The position numbers and the translations under genes are program-made. The notes beneath the pieces were generated by a model. That model made no database searches. It saw only the letters and a program-made list of their open reading frames with translations, and was not told where the DNA came from. DNA of 64,000 nt from G963422745 sp965214285 (GTDB lineage Bacteria > Actinomycetota > Acidimicrobiia > Acidimicrobiales > Aldehydirespiratoraceae). Location of the stretch: the NCBI GenBank assembly GCA_965214285.1, contig OZ243946.1, positions 1,240,001 to 1,304,000 of the forward strand. The letters are read 5' to 3'. How positions within the stretch are numbered: position 1 is the stretch's first letter; each line of letters starts with the position of its first letter. Positions 8,266 through 16,131 of this stretch are shown here, one piece after another.

Positions 8266-9411
8266 ATGAAGAAGGTCATCGCCCCGATAGCGATCGCAGT
8301 CTGCGCGGCCCTGGCGTTCGCTGGCTGCGCGGGCGACAGCGGCCAGGCCGGCCCTGGTTCCGGCAGAAGCGGACAGGCTGGCGACAGCGCCGATAGCCAG
8401 CCCGAGGCTGGCTCAGCTGCGGCCACTGCTCCGGAGCCGGCCGCGGACGCCACTGGTTTACCGGAAACGCCGGTTGCGACGGAGCCGCAGAATCCGGCCG
8501 TGCAGTTCTGGGCGGGGTCGAACGCGGTGGACCGCAACCTGATCGTGGCCGTTGACGATCTCGCATTCTTGGAGGAAGCACATCAAGAACTGATCAGCCG
8601 CTGCATGGAACGGCAGGGTCTTCTCTACATTCCGGCCGATTTCGAACGGTTCCCGGTGTCGGGGCCGTTGGACGAGATCAATTTGTTCTGGCTGCAGAGC
8701 CTTGAACAGGCAGAGCAGTGGGGCTACGGCGGTCAGTCGGCATTCAGGAACGAGGATGCTCCAGGAGGTACGCAGTCGTTCACGGACCCGAACGCCGAGT
8801 ACTTCGCGCGACTGAGCCAGCAAGAACTGGATGCGTGGGACGAAGCACTGAAGGGCACGCGTGATGCAGGATCCGAGCTGACTGAAGCCGAGGCCCGGCT
8901 GATCGAGGAAGCCCATATGCGGGGAGAGTACGTGGAGACACCGACCTACACCGACGGCTGCGCAGGCAACACCGAGGCTGCGATCTACGGCGACCTCAGC
9001 CGACTGAACCGACTCAGCTTCGCAATTCGTGGCATTCGCAGCGACGCAAAGGCACGCGTGAAGGCTGCCTCGGCGTTCGTGGAGGGCGTTGATGCCTGGC
9101 AGGCGTGCATGCAGCAGCAGGGCTACGACTTCGACGACCCCTGGGATGCTCGCGCTGCTGTCGGAGATGCCTACTTTCAGATTCCGCCATACGAGGAGCT
9201 GACCCTTGAGGAAGCCATGGCCGTCGAGACCGAGATCGCGACGGCCGATGGGCGCTGTGCCGAGGAGGGCGGGTTGTTCGACGCGGTCGAGGCCGAGCTT
9301 GCCCGGGCGGTGCAGGAGGTCATGGCCGAGCGTGAGGGCGAGATCCTGGGCTACCGGGAGATGATCACCACCGCGGTCGAGAACGCCAAGGCCCTCCTCG
9401 CCTCAGGCTGA
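8266..9411 (+). CDS. Four-cysteine lipoprotein family, member 3
   Basis: A 381-residue lipoprotein. The signal MKKVIAPIAIAVCAALAFAGC is almost the same as member 2, lipobox FAGC. The conserved motifs SRCMERQG, TDGC, WQACMQQQGY and ADGRC are all present, with EQWGYGG in between. The start at 8266 has AGGAG 6-10 nt upstream; the frame open from 8173 is non-coding leader. Its 3' end overlaps the convergent sigma-factor gene by 9 bp, so the two transcripts would be antisense at their ends. It arose by tandem duplication with members 1 and 2, judged from matching coding and intergenic sequence. Confidence 0.85.
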   Translation: MKKVIAPIAIAVCAALAFAGCAGDSGQAGPGSGRSGQAGDSADSQPEAGSAAATAPEPAADATGLPETPVATEPQNPAVQFWAGSNAVDRNLIVAVDDLAFLEEAHQELISRCMERQGLLYIPADFERFPVSGPLDEINLFWLQSLEQAEQWGYGGQSAFRNEDAPGGTQSFTDPNAEYFARLSQQELDAWDEALKGTRDAGSELTEAEARLIEEAHMRGEYVETPTYTDGCAGNTEAAIYGDLSRLNRLSFAIRGIRSDAKARVKAASAFVEGVDAWQACMQQQGYDFDDPWDARAAVGDAYFQIPPYEELTLEEAMAVETEIATADGRCAEEGGLFDAVEAELARAVQEVMAEREGEILGYREMITTAVENAKALLASG

Positions 9412-9969
9412 CCGCTTCCTGGCTGAGGCGGTCTGCTGGCGTTCGAGGTGTTGGCGCAGTCGCCGTCTCGCTTCGTAGAGGCGGCTGTTGACCCGCTCGG
9501 GCGGGATCGACAGCACGGGTGCGATCTCGGCGGAGCTCAGCTCCTCAAACGTCGACAGCCGGATCAGCTCCCTGTCGAGCTCGCTGAGCTGCAACAGCGT
9601 CGCTTCCAAGTCGTCCAGGCGGGGATCGCAGCCATCGGGCTCCTGCGGCGCGGACGGTTGCTGGGCCAGGCGCTCGCGCAGGCGGACTTGCCGGGCGTTG
9701 GAGCGCCGCTGGTTCGAGATGACCTTCCTGCTGACCCCATAGAGCCAGGCCAGAGGCCGGTCGACCCTGAGGAGCAGTTTGCGGCGCCGCCAGGCGACGG
9801 CGAAGACCTCGGCCGCGGCGTCGGCGGCGTCGGCATCGGTGGCGCATCTCAGCCGGCAGAACGTCTCCACATCTGGGTGGTGCTGCCGGAAGATGCGCTC
9901 GATCTCCGCATCCTGTGGCCCGGGGAAGGGCTGTCGCGCCCTGCGTGCGGGGGGTGGGGGATTCTTCAT
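9403..9969 (-). CDS. ECF-type sigma-70 family RNA polymerase sigma factor
   Basis: A 188-residue sigma factor. Region 2 covers about residues 21-88 (HHPDVETFCRLRCATDADAA... PLAWLYGVSRKVISNQRR) and region 4 about 120-173, with the helix-turn-helix LSSAEIAPVLSIPPERVNSR. Regions 1 and 3 are missing, which is the ECF layout. The ATG at 9969 has AGGAG about 10 nt upstream; the frame extended to 11049 is a shadow of lipoprotein member 4. No anti-sigma gene is adjacent. It sits inside the lipoprotein cluster, convergent to member 3 and divergent from member 4, which makes control of the bipartite element a reasonable but untested inference. Confidence 0.9.
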   Translation of the reverse strand: MKNPPPPARRARQPFPGPQDAEIERIFRQHHPDVETFCRLRCATDADAADAAAEVFAVAWRRRKLLLRVDRPLAWLYGVSRKVISNQRRSNARQVRLRERLAQQPSAPQEPDGCDPRLDDLEATLLQLSELDRELIRLSTFEELSSAEIAPVLSIPPERVNSRLYEARRRLRQHLERQQTASARKRSA

Positions 9970-10116
9970 GGGGGATGTTCTCCTGGCCTCTGCAGGCCCT
10001 GCTCGGGGGACGGGAGGCAAGCATCGCACACTCGCCGCGGCGCTGCCCGCCATTTGCGCGGACCGCGAGATCCTGGCCTGTGCCGGAGCCTGAGGCGTCT
10101 GAACAGCCGGAGCGGC

Positions 10117-10158
10117 GACCCGGCCAAGGAGACCCGGCGAAGGAGACCCGGCGAAGAA
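10117..10158 (+). repeat. Three tandem 14-bp repeats
   Basis: GACCCGGCCAAGGA, GACCCGGCGAAGGA and GACCCGGCGAAGAA follow one another without gaps and run directly into the GATCGC half of element copy C. The other copies of the element have a single related GGCGAnnn stretch there. They lie in the 240-bp divergent region between the sigma gene and lipoprotein member 4. Confidence 0.7.
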
Positions 10159-10202
10159 GATCGCAGGCTCCCTCGGATTATCCGGGTCGTGCCGGACACG
10201 TA
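10159..10202 (+). promoter_or_regulatory. Bipartite promoter/operator-like element, copy C
   Basis: GATCGC at 10159 and GGGTCGTGCCGGACACGTA at 10184-10202, 25 nt apart. Only 7 nt separate it from the ATG at 10210, so if it is the promoter the mRNA would be nearly leaderless; there is no UTR stem-loop here, unlike copies A, B and D. Confidence 0.65.
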
Positions 10203-10209
10203 CCGAGCA

Positions 10210-11316
10210 ATGACGACAATCCGACAACGCCTGGCCGGGCTGATGCTGGCGGCCGCTGCCGCGGTCTCGGGCTGCACGGTGAACAGCGGCCAGGCAGCCG
10301 ACAGTGCCGAGAACGACGACGGCGCGGACAGCCGGCTCGAAGCCGTGGCTGCAGCCGCAGCGCCGGCGCCGGCCACAGGCGCAGGCTCGCTGGACACGCC
10401 CAACCCGGCGCTGCGGTCCTTGGCCGGGTCGAGCGCCGTGGACCGCGACCTGATCGTGCCCGTCGACGACCTCGCCTTGTTGGCGGAGGCTCGAGAAGAG
10501 CTGATCAGCCGCTGCATGCAGCGCCGGGGCTTTCAGTACACGCCGATCTCGTTGGAGTCGGCTCCGCTGTCGGGGCCGCTCGACGGGCTCGACATGTTCT
10601 GGCTGCAGAGCCTCGAACAGGCCCAGCAGTGGGGCTACGGCGGGCCGTCGGCCTTCGGCAACGAAGACGCCCCCGCAGGTACGCCCTCGGCCGCGCACCC
10701 CGATGCCGAGTACCTCCGGGAGCTGAGCCCCGAAGAACGGGCCGCACGCGACGCTGCGCTGACGGGCGCCGTGAGCGAGACGACCGATGCGGAGGCGACG
10801 CCGGCCCCCGATGCCCAGGCGCGGAGCTCCCACGTGGAGATGCGGCTGAACACCGACGGCTGCATCGGCGCCACCGAGGCTGCGATCTACGGCGATCCCA
10901 GCCGGCTCCTGCAGCTCGAATCCGTCGTCGGCAGCTCGATTCGCGGCACCGTCAAGGCACGGGTCAAGGCCTCCGCTGCCTTCGTTGCCGCGGTCGATGC
11001 CTGGCAGGCGTGCATGCAGCAGCGGGGCTACGAGTTCGCAGATCCGCAAAAGGCGTTCAACACGGTCGGGCGGGCCTACGAGCGGCGTCCGCCGTACGAC
11101 AAGCTGACGCTGCAGGAAGCCATGGCGCTGGAAGCCGAGATCGCCACCGCCGACGGGCGCTGTGCCGAGGAGACCGGCCTGTTCGACGTGACCGAGAGCG
11201 AGCTCGTCGGTGCCGTGGAGGAGGTCATGGCCGAGCGGGAAGGCGAGATCCTCGGCTACCGGGAGATGATCGCCACCGCCGTCGACACCGCCAAGGCCCT
11301 GCTCGCCTCGGGCTGA
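10210..11316 (+). CDS. Four-cysteine lipoprotein family, member 4
   Basis: A 368-residue lipoprotein with signal peptide and lipobox VSGC (MTTIRQRLAGLMLAAAAA...). It carries SRCMQRRGF, TDGC, WQACMQQRGY and ADGRC, so the four-cysteine pattern is complete. Its codon use is as GC-rich as the backbone, unlike members 1-3, which suggests a longer residence or a different history. The ATG follows element copy C by 7 nt and no good ribosome binding site is visible, which fits leaderless expression. A longer frame from 9448 is antisense shadow of the sigma gene. It is divergent from the sigma gene, 240 bp away. Confidence 0.85.
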   Translation: MTTIRQRLAGLMLAAAAAVSGCTVNSGQAADSAENDDGADSRLEAVAAAAAPAPATGAGSLDTPNPALRSLAGSSAVDRDLIVPVDDLALLAEAREELISRCMQRRGFQYTPISLESAPLSGPLDGLDMFWLQSLEQAQQWGYGGPSAFGNEDAPAGTPSAAHPDAEYLRELSPEERAARDAALTGAVSETTDAEATPAPDAQARSSHVEMRLNTDGCIGATEAAIYGDPSRLLQLESVVGSSIRGTVKARVKASAAFVAAVDAWQACMQQRGYEFADPQKAFNTVGRAYERRPPYDKLTLQEAMALEAEIATADGRCAEETGLFDVTESELVGAVEEVMAEREGEILGYREMIATAVDTAKALLASG

Positions 11317-11418
11317 CCAACTGAACCGCTGATGGAACTGCCGCTGGGATCATCGGACCCATCGGGACCGACACAGGGAGCGCCGTCAGGGGCGATCCGG
11401 CCATGCCGGCGCGCCTCG

Positions 11419-11491
11419 AGCCCGCGGCCGGGATCGAACCGACGACCTGCTGTTTACAAGACAGCTGCTCTACCGACTGAGCTACACGGGC
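11419..11491 (-). tRNA. tRNA-Thr (anticodon TGT)
   Basis: Read on the minus strand, the 73-nt gene folds into a full cloverleaf. The acceptor GCCCGTG pairs with CGCGGGC, the D arm is GCTC/GAGC, the anticodon arm is GCTGT-CTTGTAA-ACAGC and the T arm is GTCGG-TTCGATC-CCGGC. The anticodon TGT reads ACA (Thr). CCA is not encoded. The rest of the 374-bp gap (11317-11690) holds no other gene; a TATCCT hexamer at 11600-11605 may be the -10 for the next gene. Confidence 0.95.
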
Positions 11492-11690
11492 GGGTTGCGC
11501 ACGAGCGCCCTGCGAGGCGCGCACGACGCTGCACAGCCAAGGCTAGCGCCCGGATGCCGGCCAGAGCCGCAAGGTTCACCGCCGGAGTTGCCGCTGGGCT
11601 ATCCTGGCCGCAGCGACCGCAGCCATGCGCAGTCGCCTTGAGGCCGGCAGCAGCTCGCCGGCCCACAGCCCAGCAGCCAGGAGACCGCAG

Positions 11691-12353
11691 ATGACCTCGC
11701 CCGGACGCTACCCACCGCCAGACGGATCCTACGCCCGGTCGTCGGGCGACCCGGCCACCAAGGGCGTAGTGCTGATCGTGCTGGCGGTGGCGATCGGCGT
11801 CGTGCTGCTGTGGCGCGGCGGCGTCGGCGGCGACGAGACGCTGGTGATCGACCCAGACGCCTCCGGCGACGCCGCCGGCGACGCCGCTGCGACCGGCGAC
11901 GACGCCGCGACCGGCGACCCCGAGACCACAGACACCACCCCTGACGACACGGCGGTGGACTCCGAGGGCGTGACCGACACCACTCCCGAGGTCACTGTTC
12001 CCGCCCCGACGTCCACCCGGCCGCTGGCCGAGGTGAAGGTGGTGGTGGCCAACGGCGTAGGCGAGCGCGGCCTGGCAGGCACGCGAGCCGGGATCCTCAC
12101 CACGGCCGGCTATGTGACCGCGGCCGCTGACGCCGCGACCAGCCCGACGGCCCTGTCGACGGTGTTCTACGTCGCGGGCTACGAGAACGAAGCGGCCGGG
12201 GTGGCCGCCGAGCTGGGCGGCACCAGCGCTCTGCTGCGCCCGGCGCCCGTGGCCCCGCAGGACCCGCTGGACTTGCTGGCGGCAAACTACCGAGCCGCAG
12301 CAGACGGCTTCCACATCTTTGTGGTGCTGGGAGCGGACCGAGCCCTCGGCTGA
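11691..12353 (+). CDS. Membrane protein with LytR_C domain
   Basis: A 220-residue protein. Residues 24-41 form one transmembrane helix, followed by a Thr/Asp/Ala-rich linker (about 45-105) and a C-terminal LytR_C domain from about 113 (VKVVVANGVGERGLAGTRAG). LytR_C domains occur alone or after LytR-CpsA-Psr catalytic domains in cell-envelope proteins; here the catalytic domain is absent, as in many actinobacterial stand-alone versions. The ATG at 11691 has CAGGAGA about 8 nt upstream; the frame from 11625 lacks this. The linker probably spans the wall. Precise role unknown. Confidence 0.8.
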   Translation: MTSPGRYPPPDGSYARSSGDPATKGVVLIVLAVAIGVVLLWRGGVGGDETLVIDPDASGDAAGDAAATGDDAATGDPETTDTTPDDTAVDSEGVTDTTPEVTVPAPTSTRPLAEVKVVVANGVGERGLAGTRAGILTTAGYVTAAADAATSPTALSTVFYVAGYENEAAGVAAELGGTSALLRPAPVAPQDPLDLLAANYRAAADGFHIFVVLGADRALG

Positions 12354-12443
12354 GCGGCGGCGCGGCCGGATCGGCTGTCGGAGTCCCGCACGAGGCCAGG
12401 CGGGGCGACTCCGCAGAGGTCGCCGAAGAGCCGCCGAAGAGCG

Positions 12444-13448
12444 ATGCGGCTGCTTGTCTGCCCCGACAAGTTCCGGGGGACGCTGAGCGCAGCGGAGGCA
12501 GCAGCGGCCATGGCCGCAGGCGCCGAAGCCGCCGGCCACGAAGCCGTTGCGGCGCCGCTAGCCGACGGGGGAGAGGGCACCCTGGAGGCCTTCGGAGGCC
12601 CCAACCGCACCACCACGGTGACCGGGCCGCTGGGCGACCCCGTGGCAGCCGACTGGCAGATGCAAGGCGACCGGGCCGTGATCGAGATGGCCCGGGCATC
12701 AGGGCTGGCCCTGGCCGGCGGGGCAGAGGGCAACGACCCGCTGGGCGCCAGCAGCGCAGGCACCGGCGAGCTGATCGCAGCCGCCGCCCGGTCCGGCGCT
12801 CGCCGCATCGTCGTCGGGCTCGGCGGCTCGGCGACCACCGACGGCGGCCTCGGGGCGCTGCAGGCCATGGCGCCGCTGGGGCGCTATCGGGGCATCGAGA
12901 TCGAGGCGGCCTGCGACGTGACCACGCGATTCGCCGACGCCGCCGCGGTCTTCGGGCCGCAGAAGGGCGCCTCGGCCAAGCAGGTCGAGCTGCTCACCCG
13001 CCGCCTCGAACGCCTCGCTGCGCTCTACGAGCGCGAGCACGGCGTGGCGGTGAGCGACCTTGAGCGCTCCGGCGCGGCGGGAGGGCTCGCGGGAGGGCTT
13101 GTCGCCGTGGGCGCACGCCTCTGCGACGGCTTCGAGCTGGTGGCCGAGCACGTGGACCTCTACGGCCTGATCAGCGGGGCCGACCTCGTGGTCACCGGCG
13201 AGGGAGCGCTGGACGCCACCTCATTCGAGGGCAAGGTCGTCGGCGGGGTGGCCGCCCTGGCCGCAGAGGCGGGCGTGCAGGTGGTCGCCGTGGTGGGCAG
13301 CGCAGAGGCGGGCTTCGAGCCGCCCGGCTCAGCCGGTTCAGCCGTCGAAGTCGTCGATCTCTCGGCTCGCTACGGCGCCGGGCCCGCACGCACCCGCACC
13401 GCCGAGCTGCTCGGGCAGTGCGTCAGCGACTTGCTTCGGCGCAGGTGA
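12444..13448 (+). CDS. Glycerate kinase (GlxK/GarK family)
   Basis: Phosphorylates D-glycerate (2- or 3-phosphoglycerate product depending on subfamily), linking glyoxylate or glycerate catabolism to glycolysis. The family start MRLLVCPDKFRGTLSA, the ADGGEGTLEA motif, IVVGLGGSATTDGG and the VVTGEGALD segment are all present. The 334 residues are a little shorter than E. coli GarK (about 380). The gene follows the LytR_C gene by 90 bp without obvious functional link. A short stretch at its 3' end (around 13446-13466) is repeated near 13511-13531. Confidence 0.9.
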   Translation: MRLLVCPDKFRGTLSAAEAAAAMAAGAEAAGHEAVAAPLADGGEGTLEAFGGPNRTTTVTGPLGDPVAADWQMQGDRAVIEMARASGLALAGGAEGNDPLGASSAGTGELIAAAARSGARRIVVGLGGSATTDGGLGALQAMAPLGRYRGIEIEAACDVTTRFADAAAVFGPQKGASAKQVELLTRRLERLAALYEREHGVAVSDLERSGAAGGLAGGLVAVGARLCDGFELVAEHVDLYGLISGADLVVTGEGALDATSFEGKVVGGVAALAAEAGVQVVAVVGSAEAGFEPPGSAGSAVEVVDLSARYGAGPARTRTAELLGQCVSDLLRRR

Positions 13449-13515
13449 CGGTCAGCGGCTTGCCTGGGATCAGGTGCCGGTCAGGTCAGCGGTCTTGCTC
13501 CGGCGGAGATGACGG

Positions 13516-13707
13516 TCAGCGGTTTGCCTTGGCGGAGATGACCCAGGCGAAGGCGCCGATCACCACCACGACCACGAGCACGAACTTGACGATCGCCACC
13601 AGCGACGTGAGCACCCACTGCACGACCGTGATGGCGATCAGGATGGCAAGGGCGGCGAGCACGAGGGTCGCAGGAAACGACAGCTTGCGCGGCGCTGAAT
13701 CGGACAT
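13516..13707 (-). CDS. Small membrane protein, 63 residues
   Basis: Unrecognised small protein with two hydrophobic segments (about residues 12-33 and 34-57: LVLAALAILIAITVVQWVL and FVLVVVVVIGAFAWVI) and a short basic tail. Support for it being real: an ATG placed exactly 6 nt after TAGTCT on the minus strand, the promoter pattern seen at many genes here, and a clean two-helix hydrophobic profile. Possibly a membrane accessory peptide. Confidence 0.65.
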   Translation of the reverse strand: MSDSAPRKLSFPATLVLAALAILIAITVVQWVLTSLVAIVKFVLVVVVVIGAFAWVISAKANR

Positions 13708-13713
13708 GTCGCG

Positions 13714-13719
13714 AGACTA
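13714..13719 (-). promoter_or_regulatory. -10 element (TAGTCT) of a leaderless promoter
   Basis: On the minus strand TAGTCT lies 6 nt before the ATG (13707) of the small membrane protein. Confidence 0.5.
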
Positions 13720-13910
13720 GGCCATCGGTAGCTGCAGCGACCGGCTGCGCGCGGACGGCTCTGGTCGGGCGGCTCTGGTGCGGCGGCGGCCTGCTATCCC
13801 GATAAGGTCGGTCAGGATTAGCCGCCGGTCCCGCCAGAGCCGAGACCCGCTTCACGACGAACCAGCCCGCACAGCGGGGCCCGAACCAACCCACCCAAGG
13901 AGCCATCGCA

Positions 13911-14186
13911 ATGAGCGTCATCGTCCGCGTGCCGACCACCCTGCGGGCACTCACCGCAGGCCGTTCTGAGATCGACGTCCAAGGCGCCACCGTGGCGGCT
14001 GCCATCGAGAGCCTGGAGTCGGCCCATCCCGGATTCGCCGAGCGCATCCTCGACGACAGCGGCGAGCTGCGCCGCTTCGTCAACGTCTTCGTCGACGACG
14101 ACGACATCCGCTTCATCGACGGCCTCGCCACCGAGGTCCCCAACGGGGCGACCCTCAGCATCGTCCCCGCTGTCGCCGGAGGCTGA
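13911..14186 (+). CDS. MoaD/ThiS-family ubiquitin-like sulfur carrier protein
   Basis: A 91-residue beta-grasp protein ending in the diagnostic C-terminal Gly-Gly, which is activated as a thiocarboxylate in this family. The sequence VVRV/TLR start, the RFVNVFVDDDDIR stretch and the ...IVPAVAGG end resemble CysO-type carriers that feed cysteine synthesis in mycobacteria, more than molybdopterin synthase MoaD; the family cannot be settled from sequence alone. No partner CysM, MoeB or MoaE gene is adjacent. CAAGGAG lies about 8 nt before the ATG. The ~100-nt leader contains TATCCCGATAAGG near 13795, possibly the promoter. Confidence 0.85.
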   Translation: MSVIVRVPTTLRALTAGRSEIDVQGATVAAAIESLESAHPGFAERILDDSGELRRFVNVFVDDDDIRFIDGLATEVPNGATLSIVPAVAGG

Positions 14187-14269
14187 GCCGGCCAACCCGG
14201 CTGAGCCGGCCAAGCCGCGGCCCGGAATCGGGTCTCTGTGGTTGCAAAACGCCCAGGCGCCCGGTTGAA

Positions 14270-14296
14270 TTAGCACTCGCGGCACGAGAGTGCCAA
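14270..14296 (+). promoter_or_regulatory. CIRCE operator (HrcA binding site)
   Basis: TTAGCACTC, a 9-nt spacer and GAGTGCCAA form the CIRCE inverted repeat; the second arm has one change from the consensus GAGTGCTAA. It sits 34 nt before the groEL start, as expected for HrcA repression of heat-shock genes. Confidence 0.9.
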
Positions 14297-14330
14297 CCGT
14301 GCTCCCGACCCAACACCAAACGGAGGAATG

Positions 14331-15953
14331 ATGGCCAAGACCATTCAATTCGACGAGCAGGCCCGCCGGGCGCTCGAGAAGGGCATGAACCAGCTAGCAG
14401 ACGCGGTTCGCGTGACGCTGGGCCCCAAGGGACGCAACGTCGTCCTCGACAAGAAGTGGGGCGCCCCCACCATCACCAACGACGGCGTCTCCATCGCCAA
14501 GGAGATCGACCTCGAAGACCCCTACGAGCGCATCGGCGCCGAGCTGGTCAAGGAGGTCGCCAAGAAGACCGACGACGTGGCAGGCGACGGCACCACCACG
14601 GCAACCGTGCTGGCCTGGTCGATGGTCCGCGAGGGCCTGCGCAACGTGGCCGCCGGCGCAAACCCGATGTCGCTCAAGCGAGGCATCGAGACAGCCGTCG
14701 ACGTGGCAGTGGAGTCGATCCTCGGCAACGCCTCTGACGTGTCGGAGAACAAGGACCAGATCGCCAACGTGGCCGCCATCTCCGCAGCCGACGAGGAGAT
14801 CGGCGAGATCATCGCCGAGGCCATCGACAAGGTCGGCAAGGACGGCGTGATCACCGTCGAGGAGGGCCAGACCTTCGGCCTGGAGATGGACCTCGTGGAG
14901 GGCATGCGCTTCGACAAGGGCTACATCTCGCCCTACAGCGTGACCGACGCCGAGCGCATGGAGGCCGTGCTCGACAACCCCTACATCCTGCTGGTCTCCT
15001 CCAAGATCAGCGCCGTGCGCGAGCTGGTGCCGGTGCTCGAGAAGGTCATGCAGTCGAGCCGCCCGCTGCTGGTGATCGCCGAGGACGTGGAGGGCGAGGC
15101 CCTGGCCACACTCGTCGTCAACAAGATCCGCGGCACCTTCACCTCGGTGTCGGTCAAGGCGCCAGGCTTCGGCGAGCGCCGCAAGGCGATGCTGCAGGAC
15201 ATGGCCATCCTCACCGGCGGCCAGGTCATCAGCGAGGAGGTCGGCCTCAAGCTCGAGAGCGTCGGCGTCGACATGCTCGGCGAGGCCCGCAAGATCGTGG
15301 TCACCAAGGACGAGACCACCATCATCGAGGGCGCCGGCGAGGCTGCCGACGTGGCCGGGCGGATCGCCCAGATCAAGGCCGAGATCGACAACACCGACTC
15401 CGACTACGACCGCGAGAAGCTCCAGGAGCGGCTCGCCAAGCTGTCCGGCGGGGTCGCCGTGCTCAAGGTCGGCGCCGCCACCGAGGTGGAGCTCAAGGAG
15501 AAGAAGCACCGCATCGAGGACGCCGTGTCCACCACCAAGGCCGCCATCGAGGAGGGCGTGGTCGCCGGCGGCGGCACCATCCTGATCCGGGCGCAGGCCG
15601 CGGTCGACGCAGCCGTCGATTCGATCAGCGACGCCGACGAGCAGGTCGGGGCGCGCATCGTGAGCCGCGCCCTGGAAGGCCCGCTGTCGCAGATCGCCGT
15701 GAACGCCGGCCTGCAGGGCGGCGTCGTGGTGGAGCGGGTGCGGGGCCTCGAAGGCGACAACGGCCTCAACGCCGAGACCGGCGACTACGAGGATCTCGTG
15801 TCCGCCGGCATCATCGACGCCGCCAAGGTCACCCGCTCGGCGCTGCAGAACGCAGGCTCGATCGCCGGCCTGTTCCTCACCACAGAGGCTGTGATCGCAG
15901 ACGCTCCCGAAGAGGGCGCCGCAGGCGGCGGCATGCCCGACATGGACTTCTGA
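14331..15953 (+). CDS. groEL: Chaperonin GroEL (Hsp60)
   Basis: 540-residue chaperonin, the standard length. It has the family start MAKTIQFDEQAR, the ATP-binding GDGTTTATVLA stretch, and the GGGMPDMDF C-terminal tail. Two ATGs are adjacent (14328 and 14331); the second gives the canonical MAK start and a better distance from GGAGG (14322-14326). There is no groES beside it, so this may be the GroES-separate copy common in actinobacteria, which often have two GroELs. CIRCE upstream implies HrcA repression, and a long hairpin lies 75 nt downstream. Confidence 0.98.
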   Translation: MAKTIQFDEQARRALEKGMNQLADAVRVTLGPKGRNVVLDKKWGAPTITNDGVSIAKEIDLEDPYERIGAELVKEVAKKTDDVAGDGTTTATVLAWSMVREGLRNVAAGANPMSLKRGIETAVDVAVESILGNASDVSENKDQIANVAAISAADEEIGEIIAEAIDKVGKDGVITVEEGQTFGLEMDLVEGMRFDKGYISPYSVTDAERMEAVLDNPYILLVSSKISAVRELVPVLEKVMQSSRPLLVIAEDVEGEALATLVVNKIRGTFTSVSVKAPGFGERRKAMLQDMAILTGGQVISEEVGLKLESVGVDMLGEARKIVVTKDETTIIEGAGEAADVAGRIAQIKAEIDNTDSDYDREKLQERLAKLSGGVAVLKVGAATEVELKEKKHRIEDAVSTTKAAIEEGVVAGGGTILIRAQAAVDAAVDSISDADEQVGARIVSRALEGPLSQIAVNAGLQGGVVVERVRGLEGDNGLNAETGDYEDLVSAGIIDAAKVTRSALQNAGSIAGLFLTTEAVIADAPEEGAAGGGMPDMDF

Positions 15954-16027
15954 TCGGCCGACACAGCCGCAGTTCGCCGACACGCCGGTCGCCGACCGCC
16001 CAGGAAAGCCTGAGACCGCCCAACCCG

Positions 16028-16081
16028 CTCGCCTCACCCCCTGTGACGGCGCCGCGAGGCGCACGCAGGGGGCGAGGCGAG
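16028..16081 (+). terminator. Hairpin terminator after groEL
   Basis: A 16-nt arm at 16028-16043 (CTCGCCTCACCCCCTG) pairs with 16066-16081 with one mismatch, and a second 5-bp stem (GCGCC/GGCGC) is nested in the loop. No T-tract follows, so it would be an L-shaped, U-less terminator of the kind found in GC-rich actinobacteria. Confidence 0.7.
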
Positions 16082-16131
16082 ATTACGGCGGGGCCAAGGC
16101 GACGGCTAGCTTGACGCGGCGACGATCAAGG

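Noticed and set aside
9403..11049. 548-residue minus-strand frame including the sigma factor
   Set aside because: Sigma homology starts only at the ATG at 9969, behind AGGAG; the upstream part is antisense to lipoprotein 4.
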